Assembly: GCF_000739655.1 (NCBI RefSeq)
Contig: NZ_BATR01000137.1
Location: 1 to 64,000 of the forward strand
Reading direction: 5' to 3'
Length of the DNA: 64,000 nucleotides
Origin: Verrucomicrobium sp. BvORR106
Lineage (GTDB): Bacteria > Verrucomicrobiota > Verrucomicrobiia > Verrucomicrobiales > Verrucomicrobiaceae
The position numbers and the translations under genes are program-made. Every line of letters begins with the position of its first letter. Position 1 is the stretch's first letter. The notes under the pieces are model-generated. The model saw nothing but the letters and a program-made list of their open reading frames with translations. It did no database searches and was not told where the DNA came from. Positions 18,348 to 25,102 of this stretch are shown one piece after another.

Positions 18348-19382
18348 CTACCGCATGAACTCCCCATGGAGCATATCAGACACGATCCCGGCCCCGGCAG
18401 TGACGCCGTGACCGCTGGCATGGAGAACGGAGTGCTGCCGGGTCATGTTGTCCCCTGCCGCGTACACACCTTTCACCGTGGTCTCGTTCATCTCGTTCAC
18501 CTTGAACAATCCCAACTCGGTCTTTTCGCAGCCCAGCATCTCACCTAACTTGGACTTGGTCTCAAACGGCGGCACGGGCGCTGCAAAGAGCGCATCGCGC
18601 TTGATGATGCGACCGTCCTCCAGCGCCACGGCCTTCAGCACCGTGCCCTCATGCAACAACTCCCGAATGGGCGACTCCACGAGCTGGACTTTTCGACGGT
18701 CGATGGCCTCCCGTAGTTCCACAGGCAGGTCCGCCTTGCCGTTGGTGAAGAGGATCAGGTCCTGGGTCAGGCCAAAGTGCATCGGCAACGCATGTGCCGC
18801 CATTGCACCATTGGCCACGGTGCCCAAAGCCAGCCCCCTCGCTTCATAGCCATGGCAGAACGGACAGTGAAAGACGGCCTTGCCCCACAATTCCTTGAAC
18901 CCTGGGGCACTGGGAAGCCGGTCCTGCACACCATCGGCCAGGATTACCCTGCTGAACGTCTGGCGAGCCCCCGTGGAAAGCTCCGCGATGAAGCCGCCCT
19001 CGTTTCTCCGCTCGACGGATAGCACCGTCGCATCGGCGAACTGGATCGTGTCATACTTCCCGAGATTCTTGCGCGCCTCCTTTCTCCATTCGGCGGGGTG
19101 AATGCCCTCACGGGTGGGAAAGTTGTTCAGGTGCTCGGACGGGGCATTTCGGGGACGGCTGTCGTCACAGATCAATGCGGAACGCAGCATGCGGCCCAGG
19201 GTCATGCCGGCGCTCAGTCCCGCGGGACCGCCGCCGACGATCAAAACATCGTGGTCGTATTTCATCTTAAGGTGGGGTTCAGCCCCCTTCACCGCCGCCT
19301 CCGCACGCATCGGAGTCTGCAGGAGCGCCCCGGTGCCTAGCACGGTGGCTTTGAGGGCTTGGCGTCGGCTCAGGGCGGGCAT
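18348..19382 (-). CDS. FAD-dependent oxidoreductase, thioredoxin reductase-like, exported
   Basis: 344 residues from ATG 19382, which exposes a twin-arginine-like signal (MPALSRRQALKATVLGTGAL). The Rossmann FAD motif VLIVGGGPAGLSAG, the CPFCHGYE redox-type motif and the terminal GVYAAGDNMTRQHSVLHASG region place it with the thioredoxin reductase-like flavoproteins. The second (NADPH) motif is degenerate: the expected GxGxxG is read as GTVANGAMA, so it may use another donor or act as an oxidase. FAD-bound export through Tat would be consistent. It is divergent from a LysR regulator 106 bp away, which probably controls it. Confidence 0.87.
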   Translation of the reverse strand: MPALSRRQALKATVLGTGALLQTPMRAEAAVKGAEPHLKMKYDHDVLIVGGGPAGLSAGMTLGRMLRSALICDDSRPRNAPSEHLNNFPTREGIHPAEWRKEARKNLGKYDTIQFADATVLSVERRNEGGFIAELSTGARQTFSRVILADGVQDRLPSAPGFKELWGKAVFHCPFCHGYEARGLALGTVANGAMAAHALPMHFGLTQDLILFTNGKADLPVELREAIDRRKVQLVESPIRELLHEGTVLKAVALEDGRIIKRDALFAAPVPPFETKSKLGEMLGCEKTELGLFKVNEMNETTVKGVYAAGDNMTRQHSVLHASGHGVTAGAGIVSDMLHGEFMR

Positions 19383-19488
19383 GGGTGGGAAAAAGGTGTA
19401 TGAATCGCCCTTCAACTTACCTGCGACCACACAAGAGAGAATTACCAATAGGCTTGACTTTTTGATACCCAAACGGCATCAATCGATC
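19383..19488. promoter_or_regulatory. Divergent LysR/oxidoreductase control region
   Basis: 106 bp between the two start codons, somewhat A/T rich, with TTGACTTTTTGATA near 19453-19466. LysR regulators usually bind T-N11-A sites in such a gap and repress their own gene while activating the neighbour; an exact operator was not resolved. Confidence 0.5.
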
Positions 19489-20406
19489 ATGGACCTCTCC
19501 AAGCTCAAGGCTTTTGTGGTGGTGGCTGAGGAGCTCAACTTCCGGCGCAGCGCCGAGATCCTCGGCATGACCCAGCCTCCCCTCACCCGCCTGATCGCCG
19601 GGCTGGAGGATGATCTGGGAACCAAACTCTTCGAGCGCACCACCCGCCAGGTGAAGCTCACTGGCACCGGTATCTTCCTCCTCAAAGAAGGTCGCGAGAT
19701 CATCGCCCGCGCTGATAAACTGGAGCACGAGGTGCGCGCCATCAGCCGCATCAAGGGCGGAGCTCTCTCGGTGGCGTTCTCCACCACCGTCTTTTTGGCC
19801 AGCTTGCCCAAAATCATGGGCGCGTTTCAAGAGCGGTTCCCAAAGGTAGTGATCCAACTCCACCAGGAGACACGACAACGCCTCTTTGCCGGGCTACGAC
19901 AAGGCCGGTTCGACGTCGGGTTCGTGGAAGGCAGCGTGGACGAGGAGGACCTGGCGTCCGACACGGTGCACGATGAGGCACTCGGCGTGCTCCTGCCCAA
20001 ACAACACTCGTTTGCCCGGAGGAAACAGCTCGAATTCTCTGAGCTGAAAGACGAGACGATCATCCTCCACCCCAGGAAGGACAACGACCGCTTTCACGAT
20101 ACCGTTCATCAACTGTTCCGCCAGAGTGGCATCAAGCCAAGGGTGTACGTCAAGAGTGACTGGGAGAGCTGCCCGGTGCTGGTCGCCATCGGCAAAGGCG
20201 TCTCGCTTACGATTCTGGGAACTCAGCAGTGCACGTTTCCCGAAACCAAGTTCGTGCCCATCAGACAGCTCTCTCTGCCGGTTTCAGTCGTATGGAGCCG
20301 GGAGAATCCCAATTCCACGCTCAAAGGTATGCTGAGCTTCGTGGCAGAAAATGCCGCCCTGCGTAGGAAGAATGCCGTGTGCCTGGAAGAGGGATTGAGA
20401 TTTTAG
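19489..20406 (+). CDS. LysR-family transcriptional regulator
   Basis: 305 residues from ATG 19489 (MDLSKLKAFVVVAEELNFRR); the longer in-frame extension back to 19102 is antisense to the oxidoreductase gene and was rejected. The N-terminal winged helix-turn-helix AEILGMTQPPLTRLIAGLED and the LGTKLFERTTRQVKLTGTG wing are classic LysR. Residues about 90-300 form the periplasmic-binding-protein-like inducer domain. The inducer is unknown. The divergent oxidoreductase is the likely target; the N-acetyltransferase gene converges on its 3' end 30 bp away. Confidence 0.95.
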   Translation: MDLSKLKAFVVVAEELNFRRSAEILGMTQPPLTRLIAGLEDDLGTKLFERTTRQVKLTGTGIFLLKEGREIIARADKLEHEVRAISRIKGGALSVAFSTTVFLASLPKIMGAFQERFPKVVIQLHQETRQRLFAGLRQGRFDVGFVEGSVDEEDLASDTVHDEALGVLLPKQHSFARRKQLEFSELKDETIILHPRKDNDRFHDTVHQLFRQSGIKPRVYVKSDWESCPVLVAIGKGVSLTILGTQQCTFPETKFVPIRQLSLPVSVVWSRENPNSTLKGMLSFVAENAALRRKNAVCLEEGLRF

Positions 20407-20436
20407 GAGAGTGTGTGCGTTCGAGGCCACCACCAC

Positions 20437-21267
20437 CTACGCCAAGTCTGCCAACTCCGGCACGATGAAACGCACCTCGGGATCAAGCTTCAGGCCAAAC
20501 TCCTCGTCCAACACCTCCAGCAACTCGCCTTTCGTGTGCAGTTCCCGCTTCACGGCTTTCCCCTCTGCATCACGCACGGAAAACTCGTTGTTCAGCATCG
20601 TGTATCGCCTTCCACCGGAGGCGGCACGGGCAACCATCAGCCGATCCCGGAAATGGGACTGAGGGTGCATACTGGTGTACCAGTTGGCGACCTCACGGTC
20701 GATCGGCGGCATGACCTCCAACGTGAATTCCGAGACATCTGTCCAGTCGTTGCCCAACAGGGCCTGATGATAATACACGCCGTTTTCGTGGATGATCCTT
20801 CGCGTCTCGTGGGGCGTCTTTTGCGGAACATCCAGTTCCAGCCGAAGGGCGGCAGTGGCGCTAAGGCCTCCCACCCCCACATCGGTCAGCCAGGATGCCC
20901 CATCCAGCTCTACCCGCACAAACAAGTGGGTGCGAGGCGGCGTTATGTCGCGAGTGCGACCAATGCGCACGCGAGCACTGATGGGTTGAGCCTCGAAGCC
21001 CATGGCGAGCAACACCTGGAGCAAGAGGCCATTTTGCTCAAAGCAGTAGCCTCCCCGGCGTGCCTGAATGAGCTTCTGCTGCACGGATGTCATGTCGAGC
21101 GAGACCCCACGGCCTGAGATCACGTCCAGATTCTCAAACGGGATGGCCTGGGCATGCCCCAAGGCAATGCCGTTCAGGACCTGCAAGCAGGCCTCCCGTG
21201 GCCCAGTGTAGCCGATGCGGGCGAAATAGGCGTCGAGATCCAGGGGTGGGAGTAGGTTTTCAGACAT
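20437..21267 (-). CDS. nat: Arylamine N-acetyltransferase
   Basis: 276 residues from ATG 21267 (MSENLLPPLDLDAYFARIGY), the normal NAT length. The Cys-His-Asp triad is visible: Cys in RRGGYCFEQN, His in PPRTHLFVRV and Asp in WLTDVGVGG. The enzyme transfers acetyl from acetyl-CoA to arylamines and hydrazines in the cytoplasm, commonly read as xenobiotic handling. It lies between a LysR regulator and an SMR exporter gene, a grouping that would suit detoxification. Its upstream region is shared with the riboswitch-bearing leader of the exporter. Confidence 0.95.
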   Translation of the reverse strand: MSENLLPPLDLDAYFARIGYTGPREACLQVLNGIALGHAQAIPFENLDVISGRGVSLDMTSVQQKLIQARRGGYCFEQNGLLLQVLLAMGFEAQPISARVRIGRTRDITPPRTHLFVRVELDGASWLTDVGVGGLSATAALRLELDVPQKTPHETRRIIHENGVYYHQALLGNDWTDVSEFTLEVMPPIDREVANWYTSMHPQSHFRDRLMVARAASGGRRYTMLNNEFSVRDAEGKAVKRELHTKGELLEVLDEEFGLKLDPEVRFIVPELADLA

Positions 21268-21420
21268 GGGGAGGAGACGGAGCGCTGCCAGAATCGAGGG
21301 CTGCGTGTGGATACGTCCCAAACTCCGAGGGCGACAAGGTGCAGAAAATAAAATGCAGACACCATGCATCTATTTCTGCCGACACCCCGTAATGCTTAAT
21401 ACCCGGCACCACCGGGTCCT

Positions 21421-21467
21421 CATGAGGACGACCTCGTGTAGCAAATCCCATCTCCAGGACGGCCTGG
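21421..21467 (+). promoter_or_regulatory. Guanidine-II (mini-ykkC) riboswitch candidate
   Basis: Two short hairpins with the diagnostic ACGR tetraloops stand in tandem. P1 is CATGAGG-ACGA-CCTCGTG (21421-21438), seven pairs including one G-T wobble. P2 is TCCAGG-ACGG-CCTGGA (21453-21468), six pairs. The 14-nt linker is within the known range. The element ends 30 nt before the start of an SMR-family exporter of the SugE/Gdx type, the classic target of guanidine riboswitches. Both loops and both stems agree with the consensus, so the call is strong even without a covariance-model search. Confidence 0.88.
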
Positions 21468-21497
21468 ACTAGCACTTGCACACACCTCGTACCTCTT

Positions 21498-21818
21498 ATG
21501 GCATGGATCATCCTTCTGTTGGCCGGCATTTTTGAAATCGCCTGGACCATTGGCCTGAAATACAGCCAAGGCTTCACCAAGCTTGGCCCTTCGCTTTTGA
21601 CCGGCGCGGCGCTGATCATCAGTTTCGCGTTGTTGGGCAACGCCGTCCGCACCCTGCCGCTGGGCACCGCCTACGCGATCTGGACGGGCATCGGTGCCGT
21701 GGGGGCCATCATCGCGGGCATCGTGCTTTTCCACGAGCCTCTGACCCTGGCGCGTTGTTTATTCGCGCTCATGATCGTCGCCGGCATGGTCGGGCTGAAG
21801 TTTACCTCAGGGCAATGA
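21498..21818 (+). CDS. SMR-family exporter, guanidinium exporter (Gdx/SugE) type
   Basis: 106 residues with four transmembrane helices. The conserved membrane-embedded Glu is in IFEIAWTIGLKYSQGF, and GTAYAIWTGIGAVGA plus the late GLKFTSG are SugE/Gdx features rather than EmrE. Gdx proteins are dual-topology homodimers that export guanidinium in exchange for protons. The preceding two-hairpin guanidine-II riboswitch candidate independently supports guanidinium as substrate. No clear Shine-Dalgarno is visible (ACCTCTT precedes ATG), which would fit translational control by the leader. An octamer array begins 3 nt after the stop. Confidence 0.93.
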   Translation: MAWIILLLAGIFEIAWTIGLKYSQGFTKLGPSLLTGAALIISFALLGNAVRTLPLGTAYAIWTGIGAVGAIIAGIVLFHEPLTLARCLFALMIVAGMVGLKFTSGQ

Positions 21819-21821
21819 GTT

Positions 21822-21861
21822 CGGTAGTTCAGTAATCCGGTGGGTCTGTAAGTCGGTAGAC
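21822..21861 (+). repeat. Degenerate 8-bp-period tandem array, 5 units
   Basis: CGGTAGTT, CAGTAATC, CGGTGGGT, CTGTAAGT, CGGTAGAC in exact register, starting 4 nt after the exporter stop codon; a sixth weaker unit CTGGAGGC follows. Confidence 0.82.
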
Positions 21862-21892
21862 CTGGAGGCACCTCGATAACGTGGCGGGCGTC

Positions 21893-22023
21893 TGCCGTGG
21901 GGCCACCCAATGGGTCTACCGCTCCGCGGTAGGGGCTCCCGGCCTGCATTCCATGGGTTGCACTCGCTACGCTCGCTTCACCCATGGCTACGCATGGCGA
22001 ACCCTCCGGGTTCATGAGACAAC
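21893..22023 (+). repeat. Dispersed repeat family C, copy 1
   Basis: Contains GGGTCTACCGCTCCGCGGTA (a TACCGC-TCC-GCGGTA hairpin), CCATGGGTTGCACTCGCTAC, GCTCGCTTCACCCATGGCTA and CATGGCGAACCCTCCGGGTT followed by CATGAGA. CCATGGGT and ACCCATGG are complementary arms. The second copy is at 41856-41976. Confidence 0.8.
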
Positions 22024-22040
22024 ACATCCGGAGAGAGTCG

Positions 22041-22144
22041 CACCCCCTCCGCTCCCAACCCGGCTGGGACAGCCGGACTACATCATCCGTCTCGCACCGG
22101 GGTTGGAGTTCCGCGTTTACGCGGTCAGTACGCCCCCCCTGACA
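22041..22144 (+). repeat. Dispersed repeat family A, copy 3
   Basis: A full-length unit from CACCCCCTCCGCTCCCAACC through GGGACAGCCGGACTAC to GGGTTGGAGTTCCGCG-TTTA-CGCGGTCAG and CCCCCTGAC. It follows the family C copy by 17 bp. Confidence 0.8.
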
Positions 22145-22181
22145 TAGCAAGCAGTGATGACAACCATCCACATAATGACGT

Positions 22182-22237
22182 CATCACCGCTCCACTGAAT
22201 TACTGTCCTACCGAATTACTGATTTACCGAATCACCG
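22182..22237 (-). repeat. Degenerate 8-bp-period tandem array overlapping a stop codon, 7 units
   Basis: Minus strand: CGGTGATT, CGGTAAAT, CAGTAATT, CGGTAGGA, CAGTAATT, CAGTGGAG, CGGTGATG, no indels. The first unit holds the TGA stop of the PA14-like gene, in the same position as the unit that stops the glycosyltransferase gene. Confidence 0.85.
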
Positions 22238-23676
22238 CCCTCCTGCGCGCATCCGGTCGAGCGGCGACTCGTCCATCATGGACTTCTTCACTTCGAACAC
22301 CGGGATGTTCTCCAGTTCCAGTTCAAACTCGGGCTTGGTATTGATGAACTGCTTCATGCGCTCGATATCACCCACATCCGGCTTGGTGGTGGTAAAAACG
22401 GGCAGAATAGGGCTGCCATCCGGCCGTTCGCGGTATTTGCCTTTCTTGCTCTGCACGAGCAGCAGGCCACCCACGCGACCCCCGGGACGCTCGCCCACCA
22501 CAATGTCAATCTTGGCAGGGCCGGTGAAGCGCACCCACTTGCCTGCATAGCAGTGCTGAGTACCGGTCAAGACGGGCGGGCCGCCAAAGGCCTGCTTGAT
22601 CTCGGGATCAGGAGTCTGCACGCCGTGATTGCCGATGTTCAACCACGAACCGTCAAACACGCACTTGTTGTTGATGTAGATCACCAGGGCGTCGTCAAAG
22701 TTCCCGACGAAGCGCCACTCGCCGTTCGTGGGCGGGTTGATGACGCCGGTGTAATGCACGTACCAGCACGGGGCTGCACTTCTTTTTCCACGTTGAAGGC
22801 CTTGGGCCCCTCCTCTGCCGCCATGTACGGCACGGTCAGGAAGGTGAAGCTCATCTGCTGGCTGGCGTGGTAATACTCCTTCATCGCCGTAGGGGCGAAC
22901 TTCTTCTCAGCCGCCTTGGCAATGATGGCCGCGTAGTTGTTCGGGTTGTAGTCAATGGGCTTGCGGTCGCCATCCTGCTTCAGGTCATAAAGCGTGCCTG
23001 CCAGGCCATCCCCACCCCGCTTGCCGAAGAAGGTGACTGGCGCAAACCCGCTCACCCCGCCGATACCCTGACCGGTGCCGAAACCGCCACCAGCCCCAGC
23101 CTTGCCAAAACCACCACTACCGGCCATGCCACCCATGAGGCTGCTCGTATCCGGCATAGAGAGGCTGTCCGCCGGGGCGTCTGGCAGGGAGATCGCCGCC
23201 GTGTTGTTCTGGGAAACAATCCGCCGGATCGGCATGGACTTGTTCAAGGTGGTGCGCTTTTTCTGCTGCACTTGCTGGCTGAGGGCCTTGGAGGCCTCCT
23301 GACCCGCCTTGCCACCGCCTGGCAGGAAGTCCACCTTCTTCTCCTGCACGATGGTCTGCACCATGAAGTAGGCCGCCACCAGGATGGCCACGTGAATAAG
23401 CAGGCTCAGCGCGAGGGATCCGCCACCCACCTTGCGCCAGTAGCGGACGACCGCATTTGGCTGCTTGGTGGGGGCGATGTGTGTGGCACCATGGAAATGA
23501 ACCGGGCCCGCCGGGGCGGTCACCACCACCTGCTGGGGAGCTTGCGGCACTGGGGCGGCAGACTGGACCGGGGCTGAGGGGGCAGCTGACTCCGGGACGA
23601 GGCCGGAGACGGTTCCAGAGAGGCTTTGGATCTTGACGGGCCGGGAGGCTGGCGAGGGTGAGTTCTGTGAGTCCAT
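22232..23676 (-). pseudogene. TonB-like-anchored PA14-like protein, frameshifted paralogue 1
   Basis: Two overlapping frames make one ~482-residue protein matching the intact paralogue at 25103-26581. The N-terminal frame reads to GPKAFNVEKEVQPR and then loses homology; the next frame resumes at WYVHYTGVINPP. Comparison shows one missing C on the plus strand near 22767 (GTACCAGCACGG where GTACCAGCCACGG is expected). The N-terminus has a Pro/Ala-rich cytoplasmic stretch, one membrane helix with SLLIHVAIL (Ser91, His95), the shared EKKVDFLPGGG segment, a Gly-rich linker and a PA14-like domain near the break. It could be a real lesion or a sequencing error. The C-terminus ends in an octamer array. 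Confidence 0.8.
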
Positions 23677-23711
23677 GGTGCGATGAAATAGTCCAAGCCG
23701 AAGGAGGATCG

Positions 23712-24977
23712 CTAATCCTTCAGCTCCTTGTCGTACTTGGCCTTGTTGCCGAAGTACATGTCCCCGGGGATGGTGGTTCCGTCGTTCTTCACGATGGTGA
23801 ACCGGCCCCCGGTCTTGTCAGCGATCTCTTTCATGAGCGGCGCGCCCGCACTGGTGTGCATGAGGAAGGTGTTGAGCGTGGCCTTGGCCTTCTTCTTGTT
23901 GTAGTCCAGGATGAGCTCCACATTGGAGCCGCCCAATCCGTCCGTCATGAAGTATACGACCTTCGGCGGTGGGCTCATGTTCAGCGCCGTTTTGAAGGCC
24001 CAGCGCCAGTCAGTGCCGCCCCAGGTTTCCTTCTTGTCGAGCTCCTCCTTGGTTCGCTCCACATTCACGGGATTCGAGGTGAGCCAGTCATCCTTGGGCA
24101 GCTCGTTGTCAGAGCCGTCAAAAGCGTAGTCCGTGTGCGACTTGGTGGGCGAGAAGAAGCGGTACTTCTGCTTGCCCCGGTGCACCATGATGCGCTCGAA
24201 CGTGCTGGGCTGCTCCACCTTCCAGTTGCGATCTGCGAATCGGGCGCCGCCCGCAAAGAGGATCACCTGATACTGCGAACGCATGGGCAGCAACTTGAGA
24301 GTCTTACCCATTTCATTCACCACCAGTTCCACCTGGTTCTTCTTCATCGAGGCGGAGAAATCCAGCACGAAAACCACGCGATCCAATGGCGAGCTCATAC
24401 CGAAGAAGGTGACGCCTTTCATGCCGCCAGTGCCGATGCCTGTGCCAAAGCCCCCACCCGCCCCCTGGTTGCCAAATCCGGCACTGCCGCTCATGCCGCC
24501 GCCCATCATGCTGCTCATCTCCGGCATCTCCAGATTGTCTGAAGGCATGTCTGGCAGGGCAATCGCGGCGTTCGCGCTGGTGCTCACCACCTTGCGTATC
24601 GGCAGCATCTTGCTGATGTTGGTGCGCTTCTTCTGCTGCACCTGCTGCGCGAGCGACTGCGAGGCCTCCTGGCCCGCCTTGCTGCCACCACCGGGCAGGA
24701 AGTCCACCTTCTTCTCCAGAACGATAGTCTCCACCAGGAAGTAAGCCGCCACGAGGATGGCCAAGTGGATCAGCAGGCTCAGCGCCAGCGAGCCTCCACC
24801 CACCTTGCGCCAGTATTTCACCATGGCGTTAGGCTCCTTGGAAGGCACGGGTGGAATGAGCCCTTGCGGCACTTGCGGTGCGACATGCACCACCACGGGA
24901 GTGCCCGCAGGGGCAGGATTTCCGCCCACGGGCGGCACGGCGGCGTCAAGCGCGTCGGCAGTCGGTTCTGTACTCAT
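23712..24977 (-). CDS. TonB-like-anchored von Willebrand factor A domain protein, paralogue 2
   Basis: 421 residues from ATG 24977 (MSTEPTADALDAAVPPVGGN). A Pro-rich cytoplasmic segment leads to YWRKVGGGSLALSLLIH and a membrane helix at about residues 62-84, then EKKVDFLPGGGSKAGQEA, a Met/Gly-rich linker, and a vWA domain from about residue 190 to 400. The MIDAS begins DFSAS (D-x-S-x-S), with T in GGTDWRW and D in MTDGLGGSN as later ligands, so divalent metal binding is likely. The N-terminal 150 residues are shared with both neighbours while the outer domain differs. A 9-bp hairpin ends one base before the start codon. The function is unknown; see findings. Confidence 0.85.
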   Translation of the reverse strand: MSTEPTADALDAAVPPVGGNPAPAGTPVVVHVAPQVPQGLIPPVPSKEPNAMVKYWRKVGGGSLALSLLIHLAILVAAYFLVETIVLEKKVDFLPGGGSKAGQEASQSLAQQVQQKKRTNISKMLPIRKVVSTSANAAIALPDMPSDNLEMPEMSSMMGGGMSGSAGFGNQGAGGGFGTGIGTGGMKGVTFFGMSSPLDRVVFVLDFSASMKKNQVELVVNEMGKTLKLLPMRSQYQVILFAGGARFADRNWKVEQPSTFERIMVHRGKQKYRFFSPTKSHTDYAFDGSDNELPKDDWLTSNPVNVERTKEELDKKETWGGTDWRWAFKTALNMSPPPKVVYFMTDGLGGSNVELILDYNKKKAKATLNTFLMHTSAGAPLMKEIADKTGGRFTIVKNDGTTIPGDMYFGNKAKYDKELKD

Positions 24978-24978
24978 A

Positions 24979-25002
24979 TTGTAAGGACAAGGTTCCTTAC
25001 AA
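24979..25002 (-). promoter_or_regulatory. Hairpin abutting the start codon of the vWA gene
   Basis: On the transcript TTGTAAGGA-ACCTTG-TCCTTACAA forms a perfect 9-bp stem whose 3' foot is 1 nt from the ATG. The AAGGA that could serve as ribosome-binding site is inside the 5' arm, so folding would hide it. Confidence 0.6.
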
Positions 25003-25102
25003 GAGTTGTCGCCAGCCAGATGGATCAGCACATCCAGTGCTGTTCCACCTGACACATTTCTTTGGGCGACTGCAACCATTGGCGAAGAATCAAAAATCCG
25101 CG

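Larger units (their letters stand above)
21819..22231. repeat. Convergent intergenic spacer made of repeats
   Basis: 413 bp between the exporter and the PA14-like gene, organised as at 2268-2737: an octamer array at each gene end, a family C repeat (about 21893-22023) and a family A repeat (22041-22144). No gene is supported. Confidence 0.8.

Noticed and set aside
19102-19488. 129-residue N-terminal extension of the LysR regulator
   Set aside because: It is antisense to the oxidoreductase gene; ATG 19489 gives the canonical LysR N-terminus.
22755-22780. Programmed ribosomal frameshift in PA14-like paralogue 1
   Set aside because: No slippery heptamer, no stimulatory hairpin was seen, and the intact paralogue at 25103-26581 needs none; a one-base deletion explains the break.
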